7,744 nucleotides of DNA from Deltaproteobacteria bacterium UBA3076 (GTDB lineage Bacteria; Desulfobacterota; Dissulfuribacteria; Dissulfuribacterales; UBA3076), in contig DFBQ01000114.1 in NCBI GenBank assembly GCA_002367355.1, positions 1 through 7,744 on the forward strand, written 5' to 3'. Numbering within the stretch: the stretch's first letter is position 1; every line of letters starts with the position of its first letter. The notes under the pieces were generated by a model that was not told the origin of the DNA, searched no databases, and saw only the letters and a program-made list of their open reading frames with translations. Below are positions 1 through 4,602 of the stretch, piece by piece. The position numbers were made by a program, and so were the translations under genes.

Positions 1-113
1 GCCACGGCCTTCTGCCCCCTGGCCTTAACCGCATCCACCAAGGCCTTTGGCGTAAATGTCCCCCAAAGGAAAGAATACGCACTATGGACCTCAAGATGGC
101 AAAAATTATCCAT
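1..113 (-). CDS. dnaE: DnaE-type DNA polymerase III alpha subunit, N-terminal fragment (PHP domain start)
   Basis: Only the first 37 codons are present; the gene runs off the left edge. The reading frame gives MDNFCHLEVHSAYSFL, then WGTFTPKALVDAVKARG and QKAV. The HLxVHSxYSxLxG pattern is the first metal-binding motif of the PHP domain that opens DnaE-family polymerase alpha subunits, and the following alpha helix and G-x-K-A-V strand also fit. The WGTFTP variant is unlike the usual DGA of the main replicative DnaE, which together with the lexA gene upstream suggests an accessory, SOS-type enzyme (DnaE2/ImuC-like); this subtype is inference. An in-frame stop lies at 162-164. The ATG at 113 is chosen, but GTG at 125 and TTG at 122 are in frame. 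There are two GGAGG sequences, at 116-120 (2 nt before ATG, too close) and 125-129 (11 nt before ATG). It follows lexA by about 115 nt on the same strand. Confidence 0.72.
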   Translation of the reverse strand, partial: MDNFCHLEVHSAYSFLWGTFTPKALVDAVKARGQKAV

Positions 114-183
114 ATCCTCCAACACCTCCGGTGATGAGGTTATTTTGACGTTAAGATAGGGTTATTATGGAATTATTATCTTA

Positions 184-234
184 GCTACGAATTATGAACT
201 ATAAAAACTACGAACCACGAACTATCAGCTACGA
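184..234. repeat. degenerate heptamer array between lexA and the polymerase gene
   Basis: The plus strand reads as successive seven-base units related to CTACGAA: ctacgaa, ttatgaa, ctataaa, then a 2-nt slip, ctacgaa, ccacgaa, ctatcag, ctacgac. The lexA stop codon (229-231) lies within the last unit, so the array has reached the very end of the gene. Units differ in sequence from the arrays in the other spacers but share the period of seven. No GAAC-N4-GTTC palindrome is present here, as the GAAC copies are all in direct orientation. No convincing promoter or terminator was seen in the remaining spacer (114-228). Confidence 0.6.
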
Positions 235-843
235 CCTTCTTCGTATAACTCCTACCAATCTTCCGAGAATCTTTACTTTGCCTCGCTCTCTGCCACGAAA
301 GACCAGCGGGGGATAACGGCTGTTGGCAGCGTGCAGTTCGACTGCGGTGCTTTTTCTGCGAAGCACCTTGAGTGTGGCCTCAGGCAGGGTGTTATCCACC
401 ATGACCGCCACGATCTGGCCGTTGTCCGCATTGTCTTGTGGCCGGATGATGGCAAGATCTCCATCCGCTATATATGCCTCGATCATGGAGTCTCCCTGGA
501 TGCGAAGCGCAAAACACTCATCAGCTCCAAAGAGACTCGAGTCCACAGGAAGTTCCTCGTCTTGATTTTCCTGTGCATGTATGGGGACTCCGGCTGCAAT
601 TTCTCCGAGTAGGGGGATCGACTTTCTGGGCGGCTCTCCCGGCAACCGCCAGGATCGTTTTTTGCCCGGAGTGGAAACAAGATGTCCTTTTTCTTCGAGT
701 AGTCGTAAAATCCGATGGATACCTGCCGGACCCTTTAAGCCCAAATGGGCACATATCTCCCGGACAGACGGTACGATACCTGTCTGCTGCTGACACATTC
801 GGATAAATTCAAGGACTGATTTCTGGCGTGGAGTTAGATTCAT
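229..843 (-). CDS. lexA: LexA repressor, SOS regulator and self-cleaving protease
   Basis: LexA represses DNA-damage genes and cleaves itself when RecA filaments form. With the start at 843 the protein is 204 residues, close to the 202 of E. coli. The N-terminal winged helix-turn-helix begins MNLTPRQKSVLEFI and continues through PSVREICAHLGLKGPAGIHR (about 25-44). The C-terminal S24 peptidase part shows the Ala84-Gly85 cleavage bond (EIAAGVP), the nucleophile Ser119 (GDSM) and the general base Lys159 (ATLKV), so it should be fully able to self-cleave. An upstream in-frame ATG at 870 would add nine residues, but it lies inside the operator palindrome and just downstream of the -35, so it would be untranscribed from the predicted promoter; I prefer 843. 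No Shine-Dalgarno precedes either start. The recognition helix (GPAGIHRIL) matches neither the E. coli nor the B. subtilis sequence. The family call is near certain; the start is likely. Confidence 0.95.
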   Translation of the reverse strand: MNLTPRQKSVLEFIRMCQQQTGIVPSVREICAHLGLKGPAGIHRILRLLEEKGHLVSTPGKKRSWRLPGEPPRKSIPLLGEIAAGVPIHAQENQDEELPVDSSLFGADECFALRIQGDSMIEAYIADGDLAIIRPQDNADNGQIVAVMVDNTLPEATLKVLRRKSTAVELHAANSRYPPLVFRGRERGKVKILGRLVGVIRRRS

Positions 844-877
844 AAATACATTATATGAACATTTGTTCATATATCAA
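843..877 (-). promoter_or_regulatory. lexA promoter, TTGATA-N16-TATAAT, with start codon at the predicted +1
   Basis: On the minus strand TTGATA (877-872) and TATAAT (855-850) are separated by 16 nt. The -10 is a perfect consensus match and the -35 matches four or five of the six positions. Six bases (GTATTT) separate the -10 from the ATG at 843, so transcription is expected to start at or within a base or two of the start codon. This predicts a leaderless lexA mRNA and agrees with the lack of a ribosome binding site. It is sequence-based inference; no transcript data were available. Confidence 0.72.
852..873. promoter_or_regulatory. LexA operator (SOS box), core GAAC-N4-GTTC
   Basis: Two perfect 10-base arms, TATATGAACA and its complement, flank a 2-base centre. 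The core on the minus strand is GAAC-AAAT-GTTC. This matches the core of the Gram-positive type SOS box (CGAAC-RNRY-GTTCG family), including the RNRY centre. The site fills the spacer of the lexA promoter between -35 and -10, the classic place for a repressor to block RNA polymerase, and sits directly upstream of lexA. Autoregulation is therefore very likely. The assignment rests on palindrome, position and known box types. Confidence 0.82.
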
Positions 878-901
878 GACATTTTTTAATTTTGGTCTTG
901 A
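874..901. repeat. 7-bp inverted repeat next to the lexA -35
   Basis: TCAAGAC (874-880) and GTCTTGA (895-901) flank a 14-base A/T-rich loop in the 64-base gap between the radical SAM gene and lexA. The proximal arm overlaps the lexA -35 hexamer. It could be a second operator or a weak hairpin in read-through RNA from the radical SAM gene. It is not a convincing terminator, because the stem is only 7 bp and the loop is long. Chance occurrence cannot be excluded. Confidence 0.3.
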
Positions 902-934
902 CGCAGCGGGGAATTATCAGCCTTTCTCAGACAA

Positions 935-2695
935 TCAGGCTCGTACTTTGTGGCAGGCCCCGCACCTATCACATATTTCGGGAATACAAAAAGCAGTTTG
1001 CTTGGCCCTTGATGCCCTGTTCCACTCTTTCCACAAATATTCTCTGCGCACTCTGTGGTCTACGACCTCCCAGGGGAAATTCGTGTCCCTACCCAGGGTT
1101 TTGTAATACATATCGACTGAGAGACCAGCTTCTTTCATGGCCTTGCTCAAGGTGACTCCTCTGAGCGCCACTGCCTCCAAAACAGGTGCAAGCCTCCTGT
1201 CACCTCTGCTCAATATTGTCTGGAAAGTGGCCTCACGCACAGAGTCCAGTTGCAACTTCACATTGGGCAGACGACGCAGACCTTTTTCCAGTATTCGCCT
1301 TCTACGTTCAAGTACTGACTTCTTTACAGCCCCGGCCCACTGCATTGGAGTCCATGCCTTTGGCACAAAAGTACTGACTGACACTGTTATAGAGCCCAGA
1401 TGACCCCTTGATCGGCCAATTGGTCTGACAGTACGCCTAATTTTATCAACCAGATCCACGATACTGTGGACGTCTTCGTCGGTCTCAAAAGGCAAGCCCA
1501 GCATGAAGTAGAGTTTCAAGTTCGGAATTCCGCCTGATACAAGCGTCTCTGCCGCCTCCAGGATTACATCTTCATTAAGATTCTTGTTGATGATCTGCCT
1601 CAAACGTTGAGACCCTGCCTCCGGTGCAATAGTTGCCAACTTGGCATCCGAGGCCTTGAGGAGACGGACAATGTCCTGAGTGATATCATCGGCCCTGAGG
1701 GATGAAAAGGCGAGCTTCAGTCCTTCGTCCAGGAGCCTTCCGCAAAGTTGTTCAATCTCCTCCCTCCCAAGAAACTCAAGGCCGACCAGCCCCACCCGGT
1801 CAGTATCCTTGCGTTCTTGAAGTGCTGCATTAAGACAGTCAAGGGGCCATTGTCTTGGAGGTCGATACACAAATCCCGCAGCACAGAACCTGCAACCCCT
1901 CCCACACCCCCTGGCAAGTTCTATTAAAAACATATTGGAAAAAACAGAATCCGGGCTGAGGATCCTGGTGTGCGGAACCAGTGGAGTTATAGATTGGGAA
2001 TCTGGAAAAAAGATGGCTGGAACAATAGGAAAAGGAAAGCCATGCCCATACTCCCACTCGACCAGATCTCCTGAGGCATTATAAAGAGGCCTGTAAAATC
2101 TTGGGACATAGACCCCGGGGACATTGTCCACAAGCTGTTTTAATCGTTCAGTTCTTGAAAGGCCCTGGTCAGTGAGTTCAGGCAGGCATAAGACAAATGC
2201 CCCTGAAATGGCCTCGAAATCGCCAAGAAGAAAGGCATCCACAAAAGGGGCTATGGGTTCAGGATTGATCTGGGTGGCAATTCCACCTGCCAGTACAATA
2301 GGTTCCCGGTCATGACGATCTTCAGACCTGAGAGACAGCCCTGCTGCTTTCAGGGCCTTTACCATGTTTTGATAATTGGACTCAAAGCTTACTGAGAAGA
2401 GTATGAGATCAAAGTCCTTCAGAGGTCTGGAAGATTCTTCCGAAAGCCAGGGGGAATGGGGAATTTGGTGATTTGGTGATTTGGTGATTTGGTGATTTGG
2501 CACAAAAAATCTCTCAGCCACCACCCGGTCTTCGGCATTAAGCCTGGCATAGACCGACTGGAGGCCGAGATTGGACATGCCTACAGAGTAGACATCAGGG
2601 AAAATCAGGGCTATGGATGTACGATCGGCCCACTTTTTCCGAATAGCACCTTTCTCATTCCTCGGAGTCCTGCTCCATCTTGGCGAGGTCTTCAA
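935..2695 (-). CDS. B12-binding-type radical SAM protein (TIGR03960-like), function unknown
   Basis: The 586-residue protein has a cobalamin-binding-like N-terminal domain (about 25-170, with FPDVYSVGMSNLGLQ, LVLAGG-type IVLAGG and a GDFEA turn) followed by a radical SAM barrel. The SAM/[4Fe-4S] motif is ARGCGRGCRFC, Cys264, Cys268 and Cys271. Further family landmarks are APEAGSQRLR (358-366) and LYFMLGLPFETDED (395-408). The C-terminus carries another Cys cluster (570, 575, 578, 581; CDRCGAC) that could bind a second cluster. It resembles the uncharacterised TIGR03960 family; the partner DUF2344/TIGR03936 gene often found beside it is absent here. The start is TTG at 2695; no ATG or GTG lies in frame before the conserved EKGAIRKKW segment, so the gene overlaps the upstream one by 41 nt and is probably translationally coupled. 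Residues 66-78 come from an octanucleotide repeat replacing part of the linker. The reaction is unknown. Confidence 0.85.
   Translation of the reverse strand: MKTSPRWSRTPRNEKGAIRKKWADRTSIALIFPDVYSVGMSNLGLQSVYARLNAEDRVVAERFFVPNHQITKSPNHQIPHSPWLSEESSRPLKDFDLILFSVSFESNYQNMVKALKAAGLSLRSEDRHDREPIVLAGGIATQINPEPIAPFVDAFLLGDFEAISGAFVLCLPELTDQGLSRTERLKQLVDNVPGVYVPRFYRPLYNASGDLVEWEYGHGFPFPIVPAIFFPDSQSITPLVPHTRILSPDSVFSNMFLIELARGCGRGCRFCAAGFVYRPPRQWPLDCLNAALQERKDTDRVGLVGLEFLGREEIEQLCGRLLDEGLKLAFSSLRADDITQDIVRLLKASDAKLATIAPEAGSQRLRQIINKNLNEDVILEAAETLVSGGIPNLKLYFMLGLPFETDEDVHSIVDLVDKIRRTVRPIGRSRGHLGSITVSVSTFVPKAWTPMQWAGAVKKSVLERRRRILEKGLRRLPNVKLQLDSVREATFQTILSRGDRRLAPVLEAVALRGVTLSKAMKEAGLSVDMYYKTLGRDTNFPWEVVDHRVRREYLWKEWNRASRAKQTAFCIPEICDRCGACHKVRA
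2464..2500. repeat. octanucleotide tandem repeat (TTTGGTGA) inside the radical SAM gene
   Basis: About 4.6 exact copies of TTTGGTGA run head to tail on the plus strand. They encode the period-8 peptide NHQITKSPNHQI (residues 67-78) on the minus strand. Because 8 is not a multiple of 3, gain or loss of a single copy would shift the frame and end the protein before the radical SAM domain. The current copy number keeps the frame open. The repeat sits between the AERFFVP segment and SSRPLKDFD, a variable stretch of the family. Confidence 0.93.
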
Positions 2696-4484
2696 ATCGT
2701 AGATCTATTCCCAGTATACCGACAATCTCATCTTCATCATTGCGGATCGGGCCTGACACTGTAATACAGAGGGCACCGGTGATCCTGGATGTATAAAATT
2801 CACTGACATGGATCTCGCCATCCTTTATGGGCTCAATAAACCAGGGACGGGCGGAAAAATCGCTATCCAACTGGTAGTTTGCATATTTAGCCCTATCTTC
2901 CAGATGAGTAAAGTTCTGGGTGATCTTGCGTCCGTCTGCATTCACCACGTAAAGGAACTGAATAAAAGGATTATCGTCAAGGATTTGGATAAAAACAGGC
3001 TTTGCAAGTTCAGGATCCATGGAGCGTATCTCTTTACGATCTATCAGGTCTTCCACCAGGTGGAAGGCCAGTTCATGGGCCTTAAGCTTAAGCTTGTCAA
3101 ACTCGGAGATGAAGAGCTCGGGCAGGTACCTTCTGGCAAGGATATTCATCTCTTCATTTGACATGGAGGTAACCCTTCCCTGCTCATACTCTCTCATAAC
3201 CTGCTTGTATATCCGCACAACTCCGGGATGACGTTTATCGATCCTTTGTTCACCATCCAGTTCCCTGTGTGCATTTATCCAGTGTGCAATACCTGCTGTA
3301 CCGGATTTGTCGGAAATAATAACCGCTACCGGCCTACCGAGGATCTTGCCCGTGTCGAATATATTGTAAATCTCCTCGTTCTTGAGCAGACCGTCTGCAT
3401 GTATGCCCGCACTGGTGGCGTTGAAATTCTCGCCAACCAGGGGATAGTTCTTGGGAATATGTACATCGAGTTCCCTCTCAAAATATCTGGCCATCTCTGT
3501 AATGGCCTTTGTGTCTATGCCATCATCGGTCCCCCTCAGGGCTATGCGCTCTATTAATACCGCCTCTATGGGAGTATTGCCTGTACGCTCGCCGAACCCC
3601 AGCAAGGTACCGTTTACAGCGCCACACCCATAGAGCCATGCCGTGGTGGCGTTAATCACTGTCTTGTGGAAGTCGTTGTGGCCGTGCCACTCAAGGAGTT
3701 CTCCCGGCACTCCGGCGTCATCTATCATTGCCCTTACCAGCTTCGAAACACTCCTGGGAAGAGCCGCACCAGGGTATGTAACGCCATAACCAAGGGTATC
3801 ACACAACCTGATCTTAATATCTATCCCACTCTCTTCTCGCAACTTCATAAGCTCTATTGCAAAAGGCACGCAAAAGCCATACATATCTGCCCTGGTAATG
3901 TCCTCAAAATGGCAACGGGGAACTATTCCCAGATCCAGGGCCTCCTTAACTATGGCCAGATAGGCATCCATGGCCTGGGCCCTGGTCTTTTTGAGCTTCA
4001 GATATATATGATAATCAGAGGCAGAGGTAAGGATACCCGTCTCACTCAGGCCCATTTCCTTTACGAGCTTCAGGTCTTCGGCCTTTGCCCTTATCCACCC
4101 TGTAATCTGTGGGAAGTCATATTCCTTCTCCCTGCACTTCTCCACAGCTTCTTTGTCCTTGGAGGTGTACAGAAAAAATTCAGACTGACGGATTATCCCC
4201 TTTGGGCCTCCCATACGGTGCATTAAATCGAAAATATAGCTAATCTGTTTCACAGTGTATGGGGGTCGTGCCTGCTGGCCATCCCTGAAGGTAGTATCAG
4301 TTATGAGCATGTCTTCGCATGGAGATGGCATCATATGCTTGTGGTCAAAATCAATTTGACACACCTCATCATATGGATAGATATCTCTCATCAGATTGGC
4401 CTGGGAGACATCCTGAAGATTGAAATTCCAGTATTCACCACCTTGGCGAACCAATAATCTGCGTCCAGGATTCCACTTTGCCAT
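2655..4484 (-). CDS. Re-citrate synthase-like enzyme (DRE-TIM metallolyase) fused to a C-terminal Cache domain
   Basis: The 609-residue protein has an HMGL-like (LeuA/homocitrate/Re-citrate synthase) TIM barrel at about 55-320. It shows DTTFRDGQQ (63-71, metal and oxoacid binding), EWHGHND with the metal pair His267 and His269, and GERTGNTP (298-305). A second part (325-405, GENFNATSAGIHADG) is typical of condensing enzymes of this group. The pattern, including RQSEFFLY, TGWIRA and PRCHFEDITRAD, most resembles Re-citrate synthase (acetyl-CoA plus oxaloacetate to citrate), though homocitrate or isopropylmalate synthase is possible. Instead of a LeuA allosteric domain, residues about 470-600 form a Cache/PDC-like fold: FLYVVNADG, FSARPWF (543-549), SEFYTS, ITGALCITVSGPI and VGILGIDL (588-595). 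No signal peptide or membrane segment is seen, so this sensor is cytosolic. AAGGAG lies 5 nt before the ATG. The radical SAM gene overlaps the last 41 nt. Barrel call is firm; substrate and Cache ligand are inferred. Confidence 0.85.
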   Translation of the reverse strand: MAKWNPGRRLLVRQGGEYWNFNLQDVSQANLMRDIYPYDEVCQIDFDHKHMMPSPCEDMLITDTTFRDGQQARPPYTVKQISYIFDLMHRMGGPKGIIRQSEFFLYTSKDKEAVEKCREKEYDFPQITGWIRAKAEDLKLVKEMGLSETGILTSASDYHIYLKLKKTRAQAMDAYLAIVKEALDLGIVPRCHFEDITRADMYGFCVPFAIELMKLREESGIDIKIRLCDTLGYGVTYPGAALPRSVSKLVRAMIDDAGVPGELLEWHGHNDFHKTVINATTAWLYGCGAVNGTLLGFGERTGNTPIEAVLIERIALRGTDDGIDTKAITEMARYFERELDVHIPKNYPLVGENFNATSAGIHADGLLKNEEIYNIFDTGKILGRPVAVIISDKSGTAGIAHWINAHRELDGEQRIDKRHPGVVRIYKQVMREYEQGRVTSMSNEEMNILARRYLPELFISEFDKLKLKAHELAFHLVEDLIDRKEIRSMDPELAKPVFIQILDDNPFIQFLYVVNADGRKITQNFTHLEDRAKYANYQLDSDFSARPWFIEPIKDGEIHVSEFYTSRITGALCITVSGPIRNDEDEIVGILGIDLRFEDLAKMEQDSEE

Positions 4485-4505
4485 AAAAACTCCTTAGTTA
4501 AACAA

Positions 4506-4600
4506 AATTGTAAATTGTGAATGTTGAATGTTGAATTAAGGTATATATCTCTTTAATTATTTTTCCACAATTCAACATTCAGCATTTACAATTCAACATT
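4506..4600. repeat. heptamer arrays in inverted orientation filling the aspS downstream spacer
   Basis: The left array (4506-4537) repeats TGAATGT units and the right array (4567-4600) repeats their complement: attcaac, attcagc, atttaca, attcaac, atttt. Both have a period of seven. Because the two arrays are complementary, the spacer RNA could fold into an imperfect hairpin with arms of about 25-30 bases around a central A/T-rich loop (4538-4566). It lies after the aspS stop and ends about 20 nt before the start of the Re-citrate-synthase-like gene. It may act as a weak terminator, RNA-processing site or merely be expanded spacer; it lacks a G/C-rich stem. Confidence 0.7.
4542..4570 (-). promoter_or_regulatory. 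candidate promoter for the Re-citrate-synthase/Cache gene
   Basis: TTGTGG (4570-4565) and TATATA (4547-4542) are spaced by 17 nt in the loop between the two repeat arms. The -35 matches poorly and the region is A/T-rich, so matches arise easily by chance. It is listed because no better candidate precedes this gene. Confidence 0.3.
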
Positions 4601-4602
4601 TT

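Noticed and set aside
184..234. Additional LexA box before the polymerase gene
   Set aside because: GAAC occurs several times but only in direct orientation as part of the heptamer array; no GAAC-N4-GTTC palindrome is present.
184..234. CRISPR array in the repeat-rich spacers
   Set aside because: Units are only 7-8 nt, are contiguous without spacers, and no cas gene is present.
323..806. Several plus-strand open frames of 80-110 codons
   Set aside because: They are antisense to lexA, whose catalytic residues are all intact, and resemble no family.
843..870. Longer lexA start at the ATG at 870 (213 residues)
   Set aside because: This ATG lies within the operator palindrome and upstream of the -10, has no ribosome binding site, and adds nine residues with no match to the LexA N-terminus; the start at 843 gives the typical opening.
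902..934. Rho-independent terminator after the radical SAM gene
   Set aside because: No G/C-rich stem followed by a T-run was found in the short gap to lexA.
3666..4226. Plus-strand open frame of 186 codons
   Set aside because: It lies fully antisense to the well-conserved catalytic barrel of the Re-citrate-synthase-like gene and its translation shows no recognisable domain.
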